The translations under genes were made by a program, and so were the position numbers. Below, one piece after another: positions 48,560 through 58,089 of a stretch of 64,000 nucleotides of DNA. Origin of the DNA: Fistularia commersonii (lineage: Eukaryota > Chordata > Actinopteri > Syngnathiformes > Fistulariidae); the NCBI GenBank assembly GCA_037954325.1, contig JBBMNZ010000028.1, positions 10,089,501 to 10,153,500 of the forward strand. Reading direction: 5' to 3'. The notes under the pieces are model-generated. The model ran no database searches. It saw only the letters and a program-made list of their open reading frames with translations, and was not told the DNA's origin. Within the stretch, counting starts at the first letter, position 1. Each line of letters begins with the position of its first letter.

Positions 48560-51120
48560 AATGACCACAGGAACATAAAAGTCCACTGTGACAGACACTT
48601 CACAGGATTAACCCCCCCATCACAACCGTCCCACGGTACACACACACTTGGATCTGTTGATTTATAGTTAAGATTGTCTCGCCTTGACTTATAGTGATGT
48701 AACACAAAAGTTGACTTCCCCTGTGTGACATCAGCACGTGTCCTTTCACGGCGACTTTTAGTCACACTTGGACACAAAAGAATCACGAAAGCAAGAGGCA
48801 GTACAATGGCCAAAAAACAAAATTGTAAGAAAAATTTCCTCCAACTGTCTGCTCATGAACCATCAATGGGCAACAGTGATTGACAAACTCAGTGAGGTCA
48901 AACTCCCTGTGGGATTCTTTGTGCTTCTGTGATTGTCCCTTTCAACCACTGAATCCCCCACTCAGTAAACACAAAACAAGCTGTTATGATCTTTAATAAT
49001 AGCAGATGCAAGACTCATTGGTAAAAACAAACCTGAATTTGGGAGCGCATCTTCAGTAGTGTGCCTGAATTTCCTTGGGTGTTTCGACCTTAACATTATA
49101 CACCATAACCAACGGTGGCCAGCTGCAGGTGATCAGCCCTGAGCTTGCGTCCCATGCCCGACTGGTCAGGGGGGGTCACCTTATAAAAAAGTGTCAGCCT
49201 TCCCCCAGGACAATGCAAGGCAGGGTTGTCCTCTTCCCTGAGGACCCCACACTTTGGGGTCCAGCACAGACCTTTTCTCAACCAGAGCCAGTGGCTTCCC
49301 CATCCCCTGACTCCCAACATTTTTCAGCAGCCTGGTGGTAAGGATTGCCACAGAACCTCACCCCCACTTCCACAGGTCGGTCATCAGTGTCCCAGCTGCA
49401 GCGTTGTGCTTTAGCTGGCAGCTCAGTATAGTGTTAGGTTTCATAACCCTCATCCACTGAATCCTGCCAGGGTACCATAAGCTTGATTTATGCTGTCTTC
49501 AGAGAAGGGTACCAGAGCACCAGGCCAGGTCTCTGGGTTGTGATGCCAATTTTGGGCCAAAGTCATCTCGTTCAGTTGGATTTGAGCCGCTTGCAGTCGC
49601 CTTGGTTCCTTCACGTAAGACGGTTGTCCATATTGTTTCAGATGCAGCTGGTGGAAGGGAATTGATGGTGACTTTCTTCTCTTCCAAAGTGGCAGCCAGG
49701 ACCTTGAGGACTCTGTTGGGATGTCAAGTGTCGAGTCCTTGGGCGAGGCTGGTTTGGGACCCTGTGAGGATGTGCCTGAGGGAGGCTGGCCGAGAGTGAA
49801 GGGCACACGTTGGATCTTCGAACCACTGCTGAAGCTTAGTCGTCTCATTTCCGTGGCTCGGAGGTCCTTCCAGTTGATCCTCTCCTCTACATTGTTCTAT
49901 TGTGTCCACTGTCCATGTTTACCAAGGGACACTGCCTTGCCCCCCCAGTGCTAGGTTACAGTGGCCTCACACCAACCTGGTCGGTTAGGAGTCAGTCCAA
50001 GGCCTCCTACTCTTTGCTGAACATGTCCCATAATATCAGCATGTTTGAGTGCTGCCGTTGCTTCCTCTGCTGCGTTTGTTGTTGTCCATTTGCACCCGTT
50101 TTTTCATTTCGGTGCGCTTTTTCCGAACCGCTACATCCTTGGATTCCGTCAGTGTCATGTATAGTTGTGCTTTAATGCTCTTGAATTCCTTCATGACGCT
50201 TGACAGCAGCAACTTGATGACCCAATCTCCATAGCGGCCTCTCGTGGTAAGGTATTGTGGCACTCCAAGACACCACTACCATGGTAGTGGAAGAAAGAGA
50301 ACTTTGGAGGCAAGATGACAGCAATATAAACTCATTGGTCAGATGAAATGGAGTAGAATGGAGAGAGGCAATCAGATAACTTAAAATGTAAAAAGTATAC
50401 AGGGGTATTTACCAGAAAGAAAACACATAGAAATATTGGGGCACATGGACAGTTCTGAAGGAGTGGACTGTATACCGTGTCTTTCTGACAAGCCGGTCAT
50501 GTGACAACAGATTTGACAGGAAGTGTCTAGGAACCCCAATGGAGGGACAACAGCTTGTTTTAGATGGGCCCTCTGCAAGAGAGACAACCAATACCCGAGT
50601 GACGTCAGAACCTTTATTCCAAAGAGGGGGGACAGCTGGACAACCTTGATCATCATGTCTCCCAGTCTGAGATCATGGTCTAACCTTTATAGGAGTCCTG
50701 AATCCTCATCCCTCCAACTCTGTTTCCATACCTAAAGCCATACATCTTCAATCCCTCCATTCACCCCTGGGCCATTAATCTCCTATACAGTCCTCAAAAT
50801 ATCCGAACCTTGGAGATGGCAGGTTCTTGTATCTGCCAATGATTTGAAGATAAATTATTGGGTTGGTCGATGAAATAAAAAAATGTCCCATCTATCCAAC
50901 GTCTATGCCGCTAACTTCCTCTCAGGCTTACGTGAGTGGTGAACCAACTGTTACCCGGCCTGTTGTATACATCACGGAACACACAGCCTGCTGTAATATT
51001 TCACACTCAGTTGACACACTGTCAAGATGGACAAGACAGATTGACAGACATACGGTTGTGTTTCTGGCTGGATAATCAGGCTGTTTGACAAGACAGCGTA
51101 AAACTCACAGAGAAGACAGT
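48560..51120. other. Intergenic, probably containing a decayed unidentified element (49060-50280)
   Basis: Several mid-sized open frames overlap on both strands between 49060 and 50280. Examples are a Pro/Ser-rich 132-codon minus frame at 49450-49848 and a Lys-rich 75-codon minus frame at 50036-50263. None has a recognisable domain. The mixture suggests an old mobile element or pseudogene, unproven. Confidence 0.4.
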
Positions 51121-51140
51121 CAGTCTGTCTAGACTGAGCT
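51005..51140 (+). promoter_or_regulatory. AGACAG/CTGTCT-rich upstream region of copy 2 with GTCTAGAC
   Basis: Repeated AGACA and TGTCT words include the palindrome GTCTAGAC at 51127-51134, about 68 bases before the ATG. GTCTAGAC is the optimal palindromic SMAD-binding sequence, but binding is not shown. A similar cluster precedes copy 3. Confidence 0.4.
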
Positions 51141-51194
51141 TGTAAATGGCAGACTGGTGGATCTTATGACTGTAATCAAGCTATAAAACGCGCC

Positions 51195-53186
51195 ATGGAA
51201 CACAGGAACTCGAAACCGGTCCTCATCCAAACTGATGGGCTTTTGCCGATGGTCAATAAGTATCTAGAACAACTCTCCCCGGCCCAGTGGATCATGCTGG
51301 CCGAGGGGAACCTGGACTCCAGCTTACTTAAGACTATAACAGACATGTGCTGTGATATTGTTCAAAAACTCACCACAGATGTCGTGAACATTGTGAAGCC
51401 CAGGTTTGAGGAGTTTTTTCAGGATTCAAGCCAGGATGAAATGGATAAACCTGGTTCCGGCTTCACTGTCACTGAAGATCCAATCGACGAGATCATCTCT
51501 AGTGCCGTCAAGATCCCGAAGAACACGCGTGAGATGGAACAGATGCTGACGCAGAAGATGTCAGACAGTGTGACGACCGCCTTATCCGTGACCCCTAAGA
51601 ACACCGCCGTAACCTCAAAACCCTGCCTCGACATCTCCAGCATCAGTGCTCTCTGTTCAGTAGTACTCAATATCACTGAACTTTTCAAGACATACCTGGG
51701 ACAAATTGATCTGAAGCAGCTTTTCGGAGAGTTGCGGTCTCGGACAAGCCCCGCATTCCCAGAGAGCGATGCCTGCACCGTGGAGGATGAGAAACGTGAA
51801 TCATCCAAAGATATTAAACCTCCAGTAAGTGTGCAGGAAACCACAAAGGCCGTGGAAGAAATCCTCCTGAGGAGGTTCAGCGAGAAGGTGACGGAAAGCG
51901 CAGACGTGGCGTCCAGTATCTCTCAGGACGCCCAAGCTGCAGTTCTGCATATTGTCGAGATGATCACAGAGGAGGAACGAAGCTCAGTGAACTTCAATAA
52001 CAACGAGGGGGAAAACTCCTTTGCTCTAAGTGCAAAGAAAAGATATGACTCTGAAAGAAATGTGCCGAAATGCAACTTCTTAGAGTTCGCAAGGAAGAAA
52101 TTCACCGAGATGGGGGAAAAACTGAAGTGCGCCTGCGCCTGCTGCAGGATCCAGCAGGCCTCTGGCAGCCCCGATGAAAACATAGTGCAAGAAACTGAGT
52201 TTTCTAAAAGTCAAAGTAAGAGCAGCTTGATAGAATTCGACAACATCCAAAAGGATCTCGAGAGGTGGTACGACAAACTGGAAGAGGCTAATGAAACGCT
52301 GGAGCTCAACAGCGAGGAAATTTGTAAGTTTTCAAGGCAACTGACAGATGAAATGCACCAACAAATGCTAGACTTCATTTACAAAAGTTCCATGATCCCG
52401 CTAGAAAGCCCTGCGATTCAACTCGTGTATAAGGTCACCCAAGACATCGTGGGCCGGTTCGTCCAGCAGGCGCTGCTCTGGTTGCATATGGAGGCCTTAA
52501 ATCACTCCAGAATTGACAAAGCCGTGTCTGATGCATTAAATGACATTGTCAGACATCTGACACCGAAACACCCCACGCAGGAGGAGATGGAATCCCAGAT
52601 GCCCGAGTCCCCAGAGCCTTCTACTTCCCCTGAAGAAAGCGACACCACCAGTGAAGAATCCAGCCAGAGTCCAACACACTTCCAAAGCTACGAAACACCA
52701 AATTTGAAACCCGGCTGCTTTGCGGAGGAAATGAGCAACACGGATGGCAAATTGTCCAGCGGCTCCTCCGAGTCCACCGATTCCTCACTCCGCAACTCCG
52801 AAGAGAAACTGACCAACAATTTCATGCACAATCTGGTCATGCAGCTGGTTAGCCGTCTACCGGAGAAGGAAAAAGCCACTCTGGAGATGAAGGATGTCCA
52901 GTACGTCGTCAAACGTTTGTCAATCAAAGCCTCCATGGAGGTCATCGGCACGCTTCTCAACTCGGTTAAGAATATTTATCAATTGGAAAAAATCACTAAT
53001 ACTGTCATTAAAGGTCTGTTTCTGGAGTTTGACTCTCCAGAGAAACTTATTCAGGCTGCCTTGCTGCCAGACGATCCCTCCTTTGTCGATGGAGTCTTCG
53101 CGCATCTGAGAAGCCACCTTGGCGAGCTGGTGGACAGTAGCTCAAAGAAATCCAAATTCTGCAGGTTTTTCTTCCCATGGGTGTAA
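51195..53186 (+). CDS. Unidentified intronless family, copy 2 (complete, 663 aa)
   Basis: One uninterrupted frame from an ATG in good context (cgccATGG) to TAA. Landmarks shared with copy 3: head KPVLIQTDGLLPMVNKYLEQ and SPAQWIMLAEGNLDS (residues 7-45), ITDMCCDIVQKLTTDVVNIV, SISALCS (about 150), VQETTKAVEEIL (about 214), a Cys cluster KCACACC (about 310), EFDNIQKDLERWYDKLEEA (about 347; coiled-coil-like), LTDEMHQQMLDFIY (about 383), TQDIVGRFVQQALLWL (about 414), a Ser/Glu/Pro-rich linker (about 455-530), FMHNLVMQLVSRLPEK (about 543) and the tail KKSKFCRFFFPWV. Mostly predicted helical. No signal peptide or membrane segment. The tail's Cys beside basic and aromatic residues resembles a lipidated membrane anchor (inference). 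I do not recognise the family. Shared helices without introns suggest spread by retroposition plus tandem duplication. Confidence 0.9.
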   Translation: MEHRNSKPVLIQTDGLLPMVNKYLEQLSPAQWIMLAEGNLDSSLLKTITDMCCDIVQKLTTDVVNIVKPRFEEFFQDSSQDEMDKPGSGFTVTEDPIDEIISSAVKIPKNTREMEQMLTQKMSDSVTTALSVTPKNTAVTSKPCLDISSISALCSVVLNITELFKTYLGQIDLKQLFGELRSRTSPAFPESDACTVEDEKRESSKDIKPPVSVQETTKAVEEILLRRFSEKVTESADVASSISQDAQAAVLHIVEMITEEERSSVNFNNNEGENSFALSAKKRYDSERNVPKCNFLEFARKKFTEMGEKLKCACACCRIQQASGSPDENIVQETEFSKSQSKSSLIEFDNIQKDLERWYDKLEEANETLELNSEEICKFSRQLTDEMHQQMLDFIYKSSMIPLESPAIQLVYKVTQDIVGRFVQQALLWLHMEALNHSRIDKAVSDALNDIVRHLTPKHPTQEEMESQMPESPEPSTSPEESDTTSEESSQSPTHFQSYETPNLKPGCFAEEMSNTDGKLSSGSSESTDSSLRNSEEKLTNNFMHNLVMQLVSRLPEKEKATLEMKDVQYVVKRLSIKASMEVIGTLLNSVKNIYQLEKITNTVIKGLFLEFDSPEKLIQAALLPDDPSFVDGVFAHLRSHLGELVDSSSKKSKFCRFFFPWV

Positions 53187-53647
53187 GCAAGCGTTGTAAC
53201 CTCTCCTTTGATGGTGGGTCTGAAATCCTATTGTCCTGGGTTTGGTTCTGGCGATTGTCCACACGCCTCCAAGTAGCTTCCAACCAGATGCATGTGCTGT
53301 AAATCCGTCAGTCATGGCATTCAGGGAGACGCTGGTACTGAAGCGGATCGAGAAACAAGGAATTCCTAGTGGAAGAAAGGGGGTCGAGGCTCATTGCCTT
53401 CCCCAAAGAACTAAACCGACAATTTGGTATATTTAGGCCTTGGATGAAGCAAAACTGGGTAATTTGTCTGTTGGAAGTTGAATATGGTGAAGAGGACTGT
53501 TCTTGCCTGCTGGCTGAAGCAAACCAGTTGTCCAGAATGTACTTCCGAGCGAGCTCTGGGGCCTCAGTAACGTGATACTTGTGTTTCTGAAACAAGTGAC
53601 TCCTGGAGCCTCAAGAATCTGCTTAAACACAAAGAGTCCAGTAACAG

Positions 53648-53653
53648 AATAAA
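53648..53653 (+). other. Possible polyadenylation signal of copy 2
   Basis: AATAAA about 460 bases past the stop, just before a hAT element. Confidence 0.45.
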
Positions 53654-53721
53654 CTAGCTCAAGGACCAATGCAGATCTCTGTTTTTCTACCCTATATTTC
53701 CCCAAGTGACATTGCCTAGAA

Positions 53722-54207
53722 CAGGGGTGGGCAAAATTTTTGGCTCAGGGGCCACATTGACTTTTAAAATTTGAAAAAAGGGCAGAGTCAGCACAAGATA
53801 CGATATATATAAAATAAATAAATAAATAAAAAATGCATTTGTTAACAGTACATATCAGACTCGTCTGACATTTATCTGAACATTGTCTGACATTTGCTTT
53901 GAAAATAAAACCAGCTTGGTTTTGAAGGCTCTGACGTTTGCTTGCATTTCACACACAAACCAGTTTTTCCCTCGTAGCTTCAGGTTCAGCTCATTTATGT
54001 GTGTCAGTATGTCCACAATAAAGGCTAAATCACAAAGCCAATCTGTGTTATTCAGCTCAGGAAAATTCTCAAGTAGCTCTAAAAAATGAAATAATCTCTT
54101 GTTTGAGCTCCCACATTCATTGACCAAATTTTACAAATCTTTGGCGGCCCGGAATAATAAAAAAACGGGCCGGATAGGGCCCGCAAGCCGTAGTTTCCCC
54201 ACCCCTG
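53722..54207 (-). mobile_element. Non-autonomous hAT (Charlie-like) element with a transposase fragment
   Basis: Inverted ends CAGGGGTGGGCAAA and (right end) TTTCCCCACCCCTG bound a 486-bp element. It is flanked by the near-perfect 8-bp duplication gcctagaa/gcctagag (53714-53721 and 54208-54215), the size made by hAT transposases. Inside, the minus strand encodes NNTDWLCDLAFIVDILTHIN and following residues, a piece of a Charlie/GTF2IRD2-type hAT transposase. An internal-deletion derivative. Confidence 0.9.
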
Positions 54208-54215
54208 GCCTAGAG

Positions 54216-55385
54216 GAAAACGACAGGTTTCCAACCCCCACTAGGAAAACAAATGTTTCATATCAGGTTTTTAAAATGTACTCAAAACCATGCCGTTGTA
54301 GTTGCCTTTTTTGAAAATAAATCAAAATGTGGATGAACAGTTGGAGAATCACGTCTCGGCACGACCTCTCAGTAGAAACCCCTTCCTTCCAAATCCTTGT
54401 TTGTTTTCAGAATGTCAAGTCATACATTACAACTCGGACAAGCAGTACCATGACGACCCTTAACACTACTCAACAACAGGAAGTGGTGAGGATGGTCATT
54501 GCGCTGGACAATGTTTTGTGATGTCATATCATACAATTCACAAAAATCATTCACATATAATTTGGAAACAACAGTTGCACATTCTCCTCACCAACCTTTG
54601 CTGGTTGGTTTTGGGAGTGACATGTGGGAAAGGATAGTTAAAGACAGTAGGAACTCCTGTTTCATGTCCAAGACATTTTTCATAGCTGCATGCAAAGAGT
54701 GACCTGACTAATCCATCTGTGCTTTTTTGGCACTTAACCGAGCAACACACTAACACCTTATCATTTTCCGGTCGCAGACTTAAAACTGGAAATCTTAAGA
54801 GTCGTAAGGCGGAGTTAGCGGAGTAGCAGCCCGCTCCCGTCATCTCAGTTGTTAAGTGTGAGCTGGTTGTCTTAAGTCTCAGCGCAGTTGTAGCTCAGTC
54901 TTCTCCTAGTCTTAGGGCTTACAACAATATCAAACATGTTTGATGTTGTCTTGCAAGTCTTACCATTATGTCACCGTCAAGACTGAGTCAACAACCAGTA
55001 GATGTGCTCCAACAAAACTGGGAAAAGGAAACCTGGTGGACAAACAAACACCAGAGCGGCATTAGCCGAAGAGACGGTATTTCTCTGAGGTATGAACGGG
55101 AAGGGCAAAGGATGTCCTGATCGATATGGAGCAACCAGAAACATATCATGATGGAGTGTAGAAGGAAAAGCTATAGGACATTTTATTTAAGGTGCCTTAT
55201 TGTTATCTAATTTTTATTTTGCCTTTATCTTATATATTTATAGATGTCTATCTGCTTGAGGTTGCAATGCTACACCTTGTACCCTCCAATTGTCCCTTGG
55301 GGACAACTAAAAAGTTTCCCTGATTTGGATAATTGGACTGAAATAACAGAGGCTCGCCAAAAAGGCGAATAGGCTCTGCAAATTG
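54216..55385. other. Between copies 2 and 3, nothing recognised
   Basis: A/T-rich with no supported gene; short open frames only. Confidence 0.5.
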
Positions 55386-55585
55386 GGGTTTGGGTGGTGC
55401 AGGAGGTGGAGCATCGTCTTTGGAACAAACATCCTTGTTTCGATCCCTGTCGAAGTGTTGTTGAGCAAGACTGCTCTCCTGGTGCTGGTGGACGGCAGCC
55501 TACATGGTTCATCCTGGATGGGTTATTGTAAAGAATGAATTTCCCCACAGTGATTAACAAGTGATCTATTATCAATAGCTGGTGA
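55386..55585 (+). mobile_element. tRNA-derived SINE
   Basis: A-box-like TGGTGCAGGAGGTGGAGCA (about 55394) and B-box-like GTTTCGATCCC (about 55437) are spaced as in a tRNA promoter. They are followed by 'gtcgaagtgttgttgagcaa' and 'ctcctggtgctggtgg', the body of a common teleost SINE. The tail is degenerate. Confidence 0.8.
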
Positions 55586-55589
55586 AAAC

Positions 55590-57700
55590 ATTGCATGATG
55601 GCAAAAATTGCTGAAAGGACCTTGATGTCGTTTTCTGAGTCTTAACAAAATCTTCGCAGAGTTTTTAGATGTGAAACCCAAAGCCTCAGCCTAGTAAGAT
55701 TACACTAAGACTCTAGAAACTAGTCTTCCGATGTGAGCTGGTTTGAGTCGATAGTTTTGAACGACTCTTTCCCAAATCTGTAGTTTAAGTATTTAGTCTT
55801 AAGGTTTGTGTCCAGCACAACAATGGCTGTTGGTTAAAGTAGTGTCTCAGGACACCTGTTGAAGTAAAAAGAGCATACAACATGTAGGATGTAAGTCAAC
55901 CGCACCACGGCTCCTTGGCCCCCAAGTCTTTCTGCTCATTCTAGAAAAGATCAGCTGAAGGTTTTGAATATTTTGCGTATTAACATTTGGATCACACATG
56001 AATTGCAGTTGACCTGTTGGTAACATTGATTCCAGAAGTCCTTGAGTACCAGCCCAGCGCTGAAGGCCAGGAAGTTGTGATGTCACACAGGGGAAGCCAA
56101 CTGATGTCTCTATGAAAAGCCCCAGGTATTGGGGAGGTGTGATTTTACATCGCAGAATCACACTGGGTCAGGTGAGAGGCCAGATATGACCACATTTAGG
56201 ACAACCAGTGGTTTATGTAAATAAAATATACACACAAATATGTGCACAAAATTCTGTAGTATGTGTGAATAAACTGATGAACGGGACTCCATCAACCTGT
56301 GAAAGGGTTGCAGATAAGCCACATAGGGAGTGGTGATGTCATAAGGCGAAGTACATGAAAAACTGTGAAGGGAAAGCCATGACAGTATTGCACGGTGACA
56401 CACACACACACACACACACATGGGAACACGCACGGATGTTGTGATTTTTGCTGAGACTTTAGTTTGGCCCTAGAAACCAAACAGCTGTCAATGGGTGAGT
56501 CAAAGGCAGGGAAATCAACAAAGAACTATCACATCTGGGGACAGAAGAGATGGAATACTGCGGTGAAGGTGAAGACGTTTGCGGTTTGGCCATAGCAGAG
56601 AAGAACCTGAAATGTTCGAGGACGGAATTCAAAGTCGAGTAAATTGCAGGCTGAGGATGGTTGACCGTAACCTGTTCACTGAAGATATCACCCAAAACTG
56701 TAGAGCGATTAGAGAATATCTGTATTCATTCCTTCACATGGTAGCCAACAGTGGAGTTGGTGTTCCAAAAAAAAATGCAAGGTGAGTGAATTGACCCTTT
56801 TTTATCTTTCCTCTTGAATGGACATTTGGTAACAGCATGATCACAACTTTCTTTTTGTTCAGAACTGGCAAATCTCCCTGTTTAAGGGGAAAAAATGCCC
56901 TTTTTCTACTCCGTGTTGGGTGCACAGTACTACACTGTACAGTACTACACTGTACTATCTCCATTCCAACACCTCAAAGATTGTATCCTTGGTTCCCTTG
57001 CTGTGTCTGTTGCCACTTACTTTGATGAAATCAAGAACAAATCAGCTGAAGAGGCTGCTGTCACCTTCTGAAATGCGTTCTTGGAAGAATCGATACTGGC
57101 CATGACATGGTTATGGTAGGAGGGCATGTCGACCCTTCACATTACGGCTCCAATAACGTAATCAATAGATCATGAAAGTAATGAGAAAACTACATGTGGT
57201 TACTCCTTGTGCTTTTGGCAGCTCCTCTTCTCTGAATATAAAGCAAACAATTTTTTTTTTCTACCTTACTGTAAACAAAAGGTTACGGCTAAAAATAAAA
57301 CTGCACTTTTACATGAGGGTCTGTGTTACTTTTTACGGAAAACAGTAGTTCTGGGTCTTCTGGCTCCACAGAAATTCAATAATGATTTGTTTTTCTTTTT
57401 TTCTTTTTAAAGTCTAGGTATTTCAATGACTTCAGGGGTGTTGTTGTGAGTTTTGACTTCAGTTGGTCCTCCATATTAAATAGCAATTAAGTCTTAAATG
57501 TATAATTTCTAGTCCAGATGTAGCACTGTGATGGTCTTGTTCATTGGTGTTGAGAGGTGAAGCTGTGACATCACAAAGGGGAGGCATACTTTTGTATCAA
57601 ACCAACCTGCTGTAGTCATCATAGATCAAGCCCGGTCGGGCGGACAGGACGAGAAGCGGTTCCACTTCATAGACTTACAGATAGAACATCACGGACCTTG
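55590..57700. other. Between copies 2 and 3, no gene seen; short tandem palindrome
   Basis: It contains a (CA)n tract at about 56398-56420 and two perfect copies of the palindrome-like 15-mer ACAGTACTACACTGT (56924-56953). Open frames are short and unsupported. Confidence 0.5.
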
Positions 57701-57719
57701 CATGGTCCTGAAGATACCG

Positions 57720-58015
57720 TTCAAGTTCACAGACAGACAGCAGTCTGTCTATCCGTACAAACAAAACAGAGGGCGGACAAGTGGAGGAGCAACGGGATCC
57801 GCCTGTCTAGTGTAAACTAGACAGTCGTGTCGCCACGACAAAAGACAGAAAGTTCTGTATGTCTGTCTACACCGACTGTCTTGTCTTAGACCACTGTACA
57901 GACAAATCAGTTCACCTGTCTGTCCAGACAGACTGTCTTGCATTCGACAGACCAAGAGACAAACAGCACAAACTTGACGAGACAGACAAGACAGTATGTC
58001 TGTCTAGACAGATGT
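57720..58015 (+). promoter_or_regulatory. AGACAG/CTGTCT cluster upstream of copy 3 with GTCTAGAC
   Basis: About 20 AGACA or TGTCT words occur in 300 bases, including an inverted repeat CTGTCTAGT/ACTAGACAG (57803-57824, 4-base spacer) and GTCTAGAC at 58002-58009, 89 bases before the ATG. It could be an SMAD-type regulatory array or a simple-repeat-derived leader. Confidence 0.4.
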
Positions 58016-58089
58016 TGTATTTGGCAAACCAAACACACTTAAGCAACCCCGTCGTGAACACATTTAGATTGGAGGTAAGGTCTAGCACC

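Noticed and set aside
51182..51188. TATAAAA seven bases before the copy 2 ATG as its TATA box
   Set aside because: A start about 30 bases downstream would fall inside the coding sequence, so it cannot serve the full-length protein.
57859..58089. 77-codon upstream extension of copy 3
   Set aside because: Not conserved in copies 1, 2 or 4 and made of the AGACAG-rich upstream repeat; the ATG at 58090 has better context and aligns with the family.
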